DNA of 64,000 nt from contig CAMPDV010000257.1 in assembly GCA_946699065.1 (NCBI GenBank), forward strand, positions 310,001-374,000, written 5' to 3'. Position numbers and translations under genes: made by a program. Below the pieces are notes generated by a model, which had not been told where the DNA came from, made no database searches, and worked only from the letters and a program-made list of their open reading frames with translations. Positions 23,326-34,093 of this stretch are shown piece after piece (the stretch's first letter is position 1; each line of letters starts with the position of its first letter). The stretch comes from Loxodes magnus (taxonomy: Eukaryota; Ciliophora; Karyorelictea; Loxodida; Loxodidae).

Positions 23326-23423
23326 TAAAAAAATTGTTCTCAAAAGCTTGATTTCATTCTTTTCGTCCATAGAATCACTTCAGCTTCTACAAATGGGGAA
23401 TCTTCTTATTAAAAAGTAGTCTT

Positions 23424-23672
23424 AAGCCTTGAGTCAAATGCTTCAGTCTTCTTGAATAAGGTCCAAATAAGAAGTAGTGATTAAGTTATTAATTAGAAGG
23501 CCCGTCAGTCAAATTTTCATACTGCTATGGAGAATCCTCAGGGCAAGTTAGACATGTCTCAACGGAGGTTATCCACTCTTCCCCGTGGCGGCATCTAGTG
23601 CGAGATTACTCGCAATGCAGTATAAACTGCACCAAATCACCTACTTGTTCTCCTGACGCAGCCGACATCCAT
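23424..23672 (+). repeat. Dispersed repeat R2, copy 2
   Basis: Counterpart of 6985-7238. The hairpins are stronger here: GCGAG-ATTA-CTCGC and GCAGT-ATAA-ACTGC. It ends GACGCAGCCGACATCC and is followed by TTATAATAATAA. G+C is markedly above the flanks. Confidence 0.75.
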
Positions 23673-23689
23673 TTCATATTATAATAATA

Positions 23690-24083
23690 ACGTAACACCA
23701 CCTTTATTTGGTTTGCCATGAATCAAAAATGTTTAATAATTTCAAAAGTTTTTGAAAGAAAAACTCCTAATTCCTTTTATTCAAATTCTTCTACTACATC
23801 AACTAAATTTTCCATAAATTCTATTCTTTTTTCACTTAATATGTTCGAATCTAATTCTTTTATAAAATCTTCTTATATTAAAGACAATCTACTTATATTT
23901 TACATTTTCCTTTAGTTTTAAATAATTCTTTGATAAGTGTAATATCTTATCTTCTTCATGATATCTTTACTTTACTATCTTTCTTCATCCATATAATATC
24001 TAATATAACTTAGTTATACTAGCTTTGTAGTATTTATCTTCAATTTTTAAATTAGCTTAATCTTCTTATAAATTTAAGCACAT
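23690..24083 (-). CDS. Acidic helical protein fragment, unrecognised
   Basis: The minus-strand frame from ATG 24083 reads M-C-L-N-L-Q-E-D-Q-A-N-L-K-I-E-D. After one frame change near 23890 it reads E-D-F-I-K-E-L-D-S-N-I-L-S-E-K-R and E-N-L-V-D-V-V-E-E-F-E. The frame change may be a tiny intron or a break; no clean GT-AG pair was established. The 3' end runs into the R2 repeat, so the natural end may be lost. No family recognised. Confidence 0.35.
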
Positions 24084-24191
24084 ATCCCCATTTTAAAACT
24101 ATTATCTATCTATGGAAAGAGTTTCAATTATTTGTATATATCTGAAAGAAATTATAATTAAGTGCTTTATATATTAGATTTGAAGGAAAAA

Positions 24192-25190
24192 ATGGAAAAT
24201 ATGATGAGTTTGTTTATCATTATACTTTTATTAAAAGTTCAAGATTTGAGCTATAAATTGTCTGCGAGATCAAGTTTGATTAATTTCCAAATTAAGTAAA
24301 TAAGAAGCTTGAACCATAAATTGTTCTTAGGGATTATATGGATATTAAATATTTAGTTCTAATTTGCAGTAAAGAAAGGAGAGAGCTGAAAAATTCAGAT
24401 ACTACAAGTAATAAATACAATTAGTAATATTTTGTAGATTGACAAGAAGAAAATAAAACCTAGAGAAAATATAGCAGACTAATAATCTATGCGCAATTTG
24501 TTTTTCCGTCTTCAAGCTTAAGGAAGAAGGGTATTAAACGAAGTTGAAAATGTATATCCAGAATTTTTAAAATACCTACTATAAGAGTTTATAATTGTAT
24601 AATCGAGAAAAGGAAGTAAATGAGAAGCTTATAGTATAAACTTTGAAGCGTTAACATATTGATGACGAATGTAGCTACTATAATTAAATTGTATTAACAA
24701 TATCATTATATCTTATATAGATTGATTTTTAAAATAATAATTAAAAAAAGTGGATATTTTAGTTAAAAAAATTATGGAAGCATGATTTCTAACTATTGAT
24801 TACGCTTCTAAACCTTAAAATTGTTATTAATTGGATTCAATATTTTTAATAATTTATCTATACAATTATTTGATTGATAAGTGTGCAAAGTCTATAATTA
24901 AGAATTATTCTCCTTTCTTATTGCAGTTATTGCTTACAAAAAATGGTAGAAGAATTTCTCATTTATTCCAATTGAGAAATCGTACAGAGTAATCAGCACA
25001 GAGAGAGTTTCTTTATCTTAAATAGTTTAAAGCTACTCACTTCATAATAAATTGGCAGGTTAATTTTATTATTACAAAAGCTTAAATCAACAATGTTTAG
25101 AGAAAAATATGATGCTTTATTCATATGTGTAAATATGATGCTAAATATAAGAAATATGTAGTTAATTCACTATGGAATTTTAATATCTGA
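24192..25190 (+). CDS. Unrecognised protein with hydrophobic N-terminus
   Basis: One frame of 332 codons from ATG 24192 to TGA 25188-25190; a second TGA follows two codons later, which favours this as the stop. Residues 1-16 (M-E-N-M-M-S-L-F-I-I-I-L-L-L) look like a signal peptide or anchor. The body is mixed helical (Y-P-E-F-L-K-Y-L-L-Q-E-F-I-I-V and Y-S-P-F-L-L-Q-L-L-L-T-K-N-G-R). Several internal TGA codons are read as Trp. I do not recognise a domain. The next gene on the same strand begins 440 bp downstream. Confidence 0.4.
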
Positions 25191-25632
25191 TATTGATAAA
25201 TATGGGGATTAAAATTTAATATGATGATAAAGTTTGAGAATTTAGTCTATAAGATATGTTAAGATATATACCATATATTATCAATTATCTTTCATTTAAA
25301 CAGAATTTGTATTATTATCTACATATCTAGATTAGTTGTAACATAAATTCTATATATTCAAATCCTGATTAATCTGAAAAAAAGTTTATCGATCTTCTAA
25401 ATTTTTATGCTAAATACTTTATTTAATTATTATAAAACCTAACTTTTTTCGTTACAAATCATAAATGGAAAAAAAGCATTCTATTTCTAATATTAAAACT
25501 CATTACTCAATTACTTAAAATAATTTTATATATAATAGAAATAAATTAAGATTGCTACTTTTAAGATATTTCAAATTAATTTTAGCTTTCTGCTAAATGG
25601 TTTTCTGTCAATAAATTAAAAAGTAAAAAAAA

Positions 25633-28023
25633 ATGGACATGCACAAAAATTCGCAAGATTTCTTTCTTAGCGACTCTTCTTTATCTAAAAATAAAGAAAC
25701 TGCTTTCTAAAACGATGAGCATAGGCAGATGTTCAACTACTTTTATGAAATAGACATGGAATTGCTGCAACTTAAATCCGTTGATAATATCATGAAACTA
25801 CTAAGAAATTTGCTAAAGAGCTGCAGTTAATGCCAAATTAATAGATATCTTCGAATTCCACTAAGACGGTTTGGCAATTCTTTAAAACGTGGACATTAAT
25901 TGAAGACTAATCTCAAATATAGGAAATATACTTATAGGTAAAAAGACTAGCTTGTTACTTCAACCTCTACGATGATATCTAAAATATCCTATATACAGTA
26001 AGATACTTTAGATACTTAGGATATTTAAGATATTTCTTTAATTAAAACCTAAAATTAAATTTAAATACAAAATTAATAAGAGAATATAAAAATTCAACAA
26101 TTCAATACACAAAATAACATAAAAAGTCAATAGCAGATTTCAATAGACATTTAAACTGATTACTAAGAGAAGTTTGATATTACATACTTAACTGATCTTG
26201 AGATCTAAAATGGGTAACTTTAAGAAAAAATTGGAAAATTTAAATATAAAATTTAAAGTAAGATAGAAGAGGCAAATACTTTTGAAAATTAAAGGCTAAG
26301 TGAAAGCAAAAATCTTAAATTTCGAATTTAAAAACTCATAACTAAAAATAATTCTCTGTAAGAAAAGCTAATACATATCTATGAGTAACACAATAAAGAA
26401 ACCTTAAACATTAAATCACAATATAAAATACACTTAGAATAATACCAAACTTATTTATTTAAAGCTCAAAAGTAAATTAAGAAAATTTAGAATAAAAATT
26501 AAATCTTAAGGTTTGATAATTAGTAGAGATAGTTAATGCTTTAGTCCAAATAGTTTGTAAATAATGCTACAAATAAATAATAATCAATATAAACGAATAC
26601 TGATCTTTCCTTAACTTAAATATAAGAATTGGAAACTTAGAGTTAACTTCTCACTTAGACTTAATAGCAAAGTATAGAAAAACAAGCTATGCTTAGTGAG
26701 GAGCTAATGAATATGACACTATCATTTAAACTACAAGATGAGGCAATACTTGCTTCCAAGTAAGAAGCCCAAAATATTATAAACAACTTGGTTACTCAAA
26801 TTTAATTCATTCAAGCTGAATTGAGTAAATGTAATTTGAGACATAATGAAGTATAACAACATCTTAGGGAGGTAGAAACTCTTAACTAAAATCTCAAAGG
26901 TGAAAATTTTCATTTATTAAGCAAAATAGATCAGATCGACTAAAAGGTACATTCACTCACAGTCAATTGCCAGTAACAACAGGCTTAGTGTTAATTATTA
27001 CAAAATGAGAATTATTAAATATCATAGGAACTGAGCTTACAAAAAAATAAATATGCCAAATCAATCAAAAGCATTTTTACATAAACAATCACTCCTCAGG
27101 CATAGAATGAATAAACATAAATTGAAATTCAATTCAGCAACTAAATTTCTCAAGCAACTATATCGACTTTAAATTCAACTACTGGTACAGACTTATTATT
27201 CTTAGATCAATCTACCTAGTGCGACTTCGTTGAATTGAAGTATACAAAGTTGTAGAATTTATATGATAAATTAAACAAATAATTTATCAATTAAGATATA
27301 TAGAGTGTCTACTAAAGGCTTATCTCGTGTTAATAAAAATAGTTTTAAGAAAAGGAAACACAAACCTGCTTAAAAATTAATAGCAAAGATGCTTGAATAT
27401 GAACAGAAAAAGGGAAATTAATAAGCAATTATAGTTAGACAAGAATCATGGAGTTAAAGAATTAGGTTATTTAGACTTAAAATTCTATCAATACTAAGGA
27501 TGAAGGAACAATAACAATAGTTACCAATCGTTAGCTAGTTACTTCTTAACAAGAACTATAAATCACAAAATAGAATAATGGAAAACTGTAAGAGTAATAT
27601 AATGAATTAAACGGATTATATGTTTAACTCATGCAGGATTATGAGCATCAAGTAGAATTGAAGCTAAATGTTTATGCATAAATTTCAGAAATATAGAGAA
27701 AATAATAAGATGTTAAAACTCAATCTTACTTGAAAGAAATAAAATGAAATGCTTCAACATAAACACTTTTAATTGATTAAATTTAAGAAGATTAGCAGAT
27801 TGAAATTTTAGAAAATTCAAATAATTAGACATCATATGTGATGAATTGGGATAGCCAAAAAAAATTTGGAAAGAGAAGTTGAAGAGATGCCAAATTTAAT
27901 CAAGACACTTTAAACTTAAAATAGTCAAAATTTGGGTTTAATGAAATAAATATTGAAGAGATTTTAAATAAATACGAATTTAAAGACGCCTAACTAATTC
28001 AATTTATAAGGTCCAATAAATGA
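25633..28023 (+). CDS. Long Gln-rich coiled-coil protein with TQT-type motifs
   Basis: A single open frame of 796 codons from ATG 25633 to tandem TGA-TGA (28021-28026). The N-terminus (M-D-M-H-K-N-S-Q-D-F-F) leads to a compact segment, then about 600 residues of Gln/Asn/Lys/Glu-rich coiled coil (Q-A-M-L-S-E-E-L-M-N-M-T, H-N-E-V-Q-Q-H-L-R-E-V-E). Motifs resembling dynein light-chain LC8 binding sites recur: F-T-Q-T, S-T-Q-C-D, K-E-T-Q-T-C and S-T-Q-T-L. LC8 ligands typically carry a T-Q-T core, so a cytoskeletal scaffold role is possible but inferred. Internal TGAs (in D-A-W-I-W-T-E-K, for example) are Trp. No intron is needed. Confidence 0.7.
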
Positions 28024-28469
28024 TGAAATTAGAATCTTTTCACTTTAGTAGGCAATAGATTTATAATTTTATCTTGCAAACTAAACCATACTACGTGTGA
28101 TGGAAATGAAATAGATATAAAAATCGATAATAAATTGAGCGAAAAGTACGATTCATTGACATTATTCATTATAATAAGTTACAGGTAATATATCAAAAAT
28201 TGCCCCAAATTGCTTAACATATAAATTAATTAAAATGAGAAGATTCTCTGTATTTATGAACCAGGAATAAAAGGAGGAGTTTTGACTTCATCATAAGAAA
28301 TTCATCGACTTATAAAAAACGGAAATTATATAGTTAAAACGCTGCTATAAACTGATTTTAGAATTAACTATATTGTCCTTTAAAAATAACTAAGACTCAA
28401 AGGAGGTGTAGAGAACAATGTAGAATACCATAATAATGCAAACAAGAATTTGGGAATTAAGAAATAAAG
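28024..28469 (+). other. Open region between the coiled-coil gene and the RT gene
   Basis: If the tandem TGA at 28021 were Trp-Trp, the preceding frame would continue through here (for example N-K-L-S-E-K-Y-D-S-L-T-L-F) and overlap the RT start. The part before 28460 may instead be the RT element's leader. Neither can be settled by reading. Confidence 0.35.
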
Positions 28470-31400
28470 ATGCCTATAGATAAGCAAAGAGAGATAGGCA
28501 TAATAAAGCTTGGACATATTAACATAAATGGAATTGGAAGCAAGCAATTAAACGTGGAAGAATTTATACAAAATAATGACTTAGACATTTTCTCAATTAA
28601 TGAAACGTGATAAAAATAAGACTATCCTCCAATACTTATTAATGGATATAAGTCCTATTTCAAGAACTCAGGAAAAGGAGGAGGAGTTTGCTTAATTGTT
28701 AGAGATTAACTTAATAGCACGGAATAGAATAGCATATAACAATTAGCTCAAGAGAGGTTCGTTACAATCAAACTAGATAATATATTCATAACATCTTGTT
28801 ACATGCCAGATAACAGCAAGAGTGAAAATATAAAAGACGAAGCATATGAATATATAAATGTATTCCTTAATTCTTTTCCTGACAACTCACATATATTATT
28901 AGGAGATTTTAACGCTCTACTATAAGGCTTTGGGGATAACCCTATTAACAACTATGACAATACAAATAGATTCTAAGAATTCATTCTCTAAAACGATTTA
29001 GAAATAATAAGCGATGCTAATATGAACACATGCTTACATAAAGGGAATAAAAATATGTATTGCAACGATTATATTGTCATCAGTAATCACTTGAATATGA
29101 ATTAATTTAGAAATTTTCAGGTTCATAATTATAGCTTATTTTCAGATCATATTCCATTCACATTTGAATTTGTATACCATACTCCTCTTCAAACTGAAAA
29201 AATAAAAGTGAGAAAGCACAAAATAAGTAGACTGTAGGATCCTATTGATAGATTTATCTATTAGAATTCATTCAAAGATTAAGTAGAAGTATTCTTCCTA
29301 ATTGATAGAGATAACTTAGAAGGTTAGTACACTTATATTAGAGACTGCATTTAGAAAAATGCAGATTAAGTTTTAGGCTCATTTATCCCAGACCCGAAAT
29401 ATAATAGACTTCCTAAGGACCTCACATAAAAATATATCGAAGCAAAGAGAGCAAATTATTTGTACAAAGAAACTTTAGCATATATAGGGAGGAATAACTA
29501 AGAAATCATTGATCTTCACTAAAGAGCGAACACATTATGAAAAAGCTTTTAGCATCATTTATGAAAATTTAAAAAACAAAAGGCCAAAAACAGATTCCTA
29601 CTCTTCAATGAAACCACAAAAGATATGTTTTCTTAAGCAAAGAAAATACTTAACCCTAGACAAAGAAATTTGATGAACTTAAATAAGGAATTGAAGGACT
29701 AATTTGTAGAAGCATGGGAAAATTAGGTATTTAGCAAGCATTCGAATTTAACTAACCAATAGATTGAACTAAGTAACTAGAAAATAGATGCAATTTATGA
29801 AAATAACATAGAAATTCAAAATTAACCCTTTTCTTACTTATAAAATTTCGATCCTTTTACAATAGAAGAGATTACCTAACTTATAAGTATAATTCCTAAT
29901 GGTAAAGCAGCAGGGCCAGATGGAATAAAAGGAGAACTGCTAAAATATGCAGGATATTATCTAGCGTTGATGCTTCATTCTTTTATAAATAACATGCTTA
30001 GAATTGGAAGGATTCCTGAAGAGCTTAATACTTCTATCATAATCCCCATTTTCAAAAAAGGAAATAAAGACGATTGAAAAAACTGACGCCCTATTTCCCT
30101 TATCAACACTATTTTGAAATTATATGATAAGGCCCTTACGAAGAGACTCTACTCAATAATTTATGAAAGACAGTTAATCCACTCAAGCTAAATGGGGTTT
30201 ATGAAGAACAAATAACCACCTAATAAATATGAGTGATCCAATAAATCATAGATCTTTATCGAAAACAAGCGAAAGGAAAAACTAAACTGATTGCAACTTT
30301 AATTGAAGTAGAGAAAATGTTTGATTCTATTGAAAGAAGAATTCTTTTTAAATAACTAAGAAGAGTCAAATTACCACTAGATCTCATCTTGGCTTTAGAA
30401 TCTTTTTATAATAACTTAACTACTTCCTTTATTATAGACGGAACAAATTCTAAGAAATTGAAATTTAGCAATGGAGTGATGTAAGGAAGTTCGCATGGAC
30501 CTATGCTTGCATTATTATACTATGACATTGTCATTAGACATATAGAAAACAAAGGAGAAATATTAGGCTTCAGATGTGCTAATATTAAGAATAGGTTCAC
30601 TTGTAGAGGTTGAGCTGACGATTTAATCCTATTATCGAACTCATAAAAAAATATGTAGTCTCTTATTAATGAAGCAAACTCCATTTTCAATTAGACATTT
30701 CTTAAAATAAATGTCTCCAAATGCGAAACGATATAGTTTTTAAAAAAGAAAAGCAAAGAAACAAAACTAGACTTAAAAATAGGAGACCAAGCAATAATTT
30801 AGAAACAGCAAGTCACATATTTAGGGGTGATCCTTCACCAAAAGAAGAATCTAATTAACCATTGCAAATACGTTGCTGCAAACTATCTTTCAGCAACTAA
30901 AAAGGCAGTATTTGCATTATCAAGATATAGAAACGTAACACCTTGAAATTTCAAAATGCTTTGTAGACTGTTCACGCTTCCTAAAGCAGAATACGGTGGG
31001 GACTTAATACCTTGGACTGTGCACTATGGAATAAATGGAATTTTGAACAGAATTGAAAAGAGTATGAGGTTAATAGCCAGAAAAGCCTTTTAATCAGCAG
31101 GAAATACGTTTAATGAATCATGCTTTGTAGACCTCAACTGGATGCCATTCAAACACATGATGGCTCTTAAGTATTTCAGGTTTTTCTTTAAGATTAGAAA
31201 TGAAAGCTAAAATCAACCTTATTCATCTATTGGAATATTGTTTGAGAATAATTATAAAGAGGGATATCAATATTATGATGAAGTTTAGAAACTGACCTCA
31301 TTTTATAAAATAGAAATTGATAATAAAGAGCACAATAACAACTTAACTTAATTCAGTAGATATGTGTAGGCATAAATATAAAAGACATATTTTGAATTAG

Positions 31401-31681
31401 CTCTTTCAAGATTCAGCAGAATGTCTACTGCATAAATATATACAGAACAATTTTAAAACCTAAGATAATTCCCCAAAATAACATACACGAAATTAAACAA
31501 AAAATATTTGAAAGAAATAATTTGCATCTATAAGATTAGAAGCCAGTCTTACGCATTTCGAAAGACTTTGAAAGATCGAAATTATATTATTGAAAACCCT
31601 TTTTGTATATGCGGAGAATATGACACTCTCCAACATGTAATGGAATGCATATATTACATTGATATAAGAGAATGATTGGTC
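28470..31681 (+). pseudogene. LINE ORF2: apurinic-type endonuclease plus reverse transcriptase (near-complete, damaged)
   Basis: From ATG 28470. The endonuclease domain has G-H-I-N-I-N-G-I-G, S-I-N-E-T-W, L-L-G-D-F-N and S-D-H-I-P-F, the active-site blocks of LINE AP-like endonucleases. The RT domain follows: N-G-K-A-A-G-P-D-G-I, N-W-R-P-I-S-L-I-N-T, Q-M-G-F, N-G-V-M-Q-G-S-S-H-G-P and W-A-D-D-L-I-L. The C-terminal zinc motif is C-I-C-G-E-Y-D-T-L-Q-H-V-M-E-C (31602-31646). Two defects: a one-base frame change just after Q-M-G-F (about 30203-30213), and the first catalytic Asp of the RT (normally D in D-x-x-K-A-F-D) is Glu in I-E-V-E-K-M-F-D. A short retroelement is inserted after 31681; the rest of the frame resumes at 32640 and ends at TGA 32719-32721. 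It would copy element RNA at a nicked target; this copy is probably dead. Confidence 0.9.
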
Positions 31682-31694
31682 TCCAAAATTGGTT

Positions 31695-32626
31695 TAAATT
31701 AAATTAAAGTGTTAAAGAAGGATCGTCTACTTAAAAGCTTCCTACTTCCCTATCCAACCAATAGGAACTTGATCTCTAGGTGGTCTTCTCCTCCCTTCAC
31801 TGTCAAGTTTTCGGAATGGTTGTCTCTTCATATAGCTTGCTTTCTTCTTATAAATTTCTCCATTCCTGGTTGGGTAAAATTAGGTTAGGTCATTCCATAT
31901 TTTCTATTAAATCTCTTTTCTCTTCCAGCATCGTCTTCATAGGTGGTCTGTTCTCCTGCAGATGTAACATTTTTTCCTAAAATATTTCTCTTTAGTTTGC
32001 TCAATTGACTTATTATTCTCTTATTCGATCTCCATTGGGATAGATTGAATAGCCTATTATTTTACACTTGTCTCTAATTTTTCCAATTCGATATGAATAT
32101 TTTCATTCGATTCGTATAATTGTTCCAGCTGCCTATCGAATTCGTCAATTCTTATATTCATTGCAGCCTGGTTTAAGTTTCTAGGAGCATGGGTTTCATC
32201 ATCTTCTAAATGCTCTTGCTGTTCTTAAGCTAGTTCTTCAATCTGTTTTTCCAGATCTTTATTTTTTCCTATTAATGCTAAGATAAGCTTAGCCATTTCC
32301 TCCTTCGTCATTCCTAAGATTTGTTCTTTATTGAGATCTCCGAGGTCCATGTAGGGGTTGAATGTCCTAATCTAGGCCTGAAAGTTACTAATCTTTTGCT
32401 TCTTGGGAAGGTCCTCAGTCGATATTGTTGCATGTTAGTGTTTCTAGGGTTGTCTGGGGTGTGTTGTTTAGAGTTGCTCCTATATGGTTTAAGAAGAAGG
32501 TTTGGTTTTGGAAGATGACGTGAGGTGTTTAGAAATTTAGGTTTCCTGCTTCCTCTCTTCCTTTTTAGCTTAGAAAGAGGTGGTATAGAAGCCCTTTTGA
32601 AACCTTCTACCATATTTTTTTTATAT
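31695..32626 (-). mobile_element. ORF1-only retroelement nested in the RT gene, 13-bp target-site duplication
   Basis: A minus-strand unit flanked by TCCAAAATTGGTT at 31682-31694 and 32627-32639. Its 3' tail is a TTTAA repeat at 31695-31707. Excising it and one duplicate joins the RT frame as V-S-K-I-G to Q-C-D-I-L-K-L-I-N-Y. Its ORF1 starts at ATG 32613, but a one-base change in the following A-run (about 32598) puts the ATG out of phase with the rest. In the shifted frame it reads K-G-F-Y-T-T-S, a helical region (L-E-K-Q-I-E-E-L-A-Q-E) and the intact knuckle C-Y-I-C-R-R-T-D-H-L-W-R-R-C (about 31975-31930), with the Trp as TGA. Confidence 0.9.
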
Positions 32627-32710
32627 TCCAAAATTGGTTAATGTGATATTTTGAAACTAATAAATTACGATTAACTATATATAAACTATTTTCCTAAGAA
32701 AAAAATAGAA

Positions 32711-33649
32711 ATGGTGGATGAATAAATAAAAATATTCATTCAAATGTTTATCAAAAGGAGGCGAGAAATTCTATAACAAGAGAAAGAAGAAGAGCAATAC
32801 GAGAAATAATAAAAAGAAGCAAATCTAAGAATAGAAAATTTTAATGAAGAGAATGAAGAATAATAAAAACAAGAAAACAAAGAATAAGATGTCCAACAAA
32901 ATTAGATGAAAAATGATGAGGAAGAAGAAGATTGGAACGAAGAGGAAAACGATAGCGAAGATGAAGAAGAAGAAGATTGACAACAGAAAATAGAAAAAAA
33001 TGAAAGTTAGCTTGAAAATGAACAAGAAAGGATATACTTAGAAGAAAAAAAAACCTAAACTAGAAAATTAGTTCTGAAGAGCAATAAACTTGATATATAA
33101 TAACATTTAAAAACAATATAATACCTTCAATTGGAAGAACATATTCTGAAAATTGAAGATACCACAAATTTTTTTAGTTAAATTTAATTTAATCAAGCCT
33201 ATTTAAAATAATATATTACATTAATCAGCTTTATAAATAAGACAGCTATCATATAAATAATTCAAAGGTTAGGGATAATTTTAATTGTATTAGCTATAAT
33301 TAATTTCATTTAAATAATGATATTAATATTCAAATGCTTTAGATATTTAAAATAGATCTTTATTTTCTCTGTAAAAGAGACCTAGTTAATTTCTAAATTT
33401 AGACTTAATTATATATATATTTATTAATTACTAAAATAAAAATTTTTAACGTTTCAATAAATAAATAAATTTATTTAGCTCGTAGTACCTCAATGTGCGT
33501 AGCTCTTTAATAAAGAGTTTTTTTATTCTTTGCTGAACTCTTCCACAGTGCAAGCATTCCCTTGTAAGTTTTATCATCTTAGGGCCGTGATTGGAAAGAT
33601 CCTTAAGAGACCTTAGTATCTGGCATCTTTCATTATTAACGTTACTTGA
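32711..33649 (+). CDS. Acidic coiled-coil protein with C-terminal membrane segment
   Basis: A frame of 312 codons from ATG 32711 to TGA 33647-33649. Residues 1-150 are highly charged with Glu/Asp runs (N-D-E-E-E-E-D-W-N-E-E-E and S-E-D-E-E-E-E-D-W), then a short coiled coil (K-T-I-Q-Y-L-Q-L-E-E-H-I-L-K-I-E). A hydrophobic stretch at about residues 180-212 (R-L-G-I-I-L-I-V-L-A-I-I-N-F-I) looks like a membrane anchor. The last 60 or so codons run through an inverted R3 repeat (from 33462), so the natural C-terminus has probably been replaced or its stop lost. No family recognised. The start overlaps the end of the RT frame. Confidence 0.45.
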
Positions 33650-33775
33650 TACCTCTTCAGTTTTTTTTTCTCTTGGCTTCTATCAAATCTCTTGTTCGAT
33701 TCTTCGCCCTCGGGGTACTTCCTGATACCAGTATTTAACTCGATCCCAGTTGGAAGATTGCTCCTTCCTATTAAA
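33462..33775 (-). repeat. R3 repeat, copy 5 (inverted)
   Basis: The reverse complement carries the family landmarks: GGAAGGAGCAATCTTCCAACT, GATGCCAGATACTAAGGTCT, GGGAATGCTTGCACTGTGGA, and the terminal stem-loop GAGCTACGCACATTGAGGTAC followed by AAATAAATTTATTTATTTATT. The 5' terminal repeat is disrupted. Confidence 0.75.
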
Positions 33776-34081
33776 ATTATTTATATTTTTAATAATGATA
33801 AATAAAAATTAGTATCTTAAATCAAGTAATTTAAATTATAAGTTCTAACTTAAACCTAATACAGTAAATGATTTATAATAAGATAAAAGAATTGTACCCT
33901 TATGATTAAGTTTTAAACAATAATTATCATTTTATTATATAGAAGTTAAAATAGTTAAATATTATATACCTAAAAAAGGCTATAAAGTCCTATTTATTTA
34001 AATTAATATATTTTTAATTAAATCTTCCTAGTTTTATTATTTTTACCTGCTTTAAGCTTTTATTAATTTAAATCTCTTCTT
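33776..34081. other. AT-rich spacer
   Basis: No gene or repeat seen. Confidence 0.4.
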
Positions 34082-34093
34082 TATGATTCTGTT

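Noticed and set aside
23424-23672. Minus-strand reading of repeat R2 as a Cys-rich protein (H-C-E-Q ... C-R-H-G-E-E-W ... C-L-T-C-P)
   Set aside because: The other copy at 6985-7238 does not keep the Cys pattern in any frame; nucleotide hairpins are conserved instead.
28024-28469. Extension of the coiled-coil protein through tandem TGA as Trp-Trp
   Set aside because: The frame is open, but two adjacent TGAs are more likely a stop, and the extension would overlap the RT start; left undecided rather than annotated as coding.
31682-32008. Continuation of the RT frame to a TGA at 32008
   Set aside because: The 13-bp target-site duplication shows that this part is the antisense of an inserted ORF1 element, not RT sequence.
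32825-33025. Minus-strand Phe/Ile-rich ORF
   Set aside because: It is the antisense of the Glu-rich plus-strand frame at 32711.
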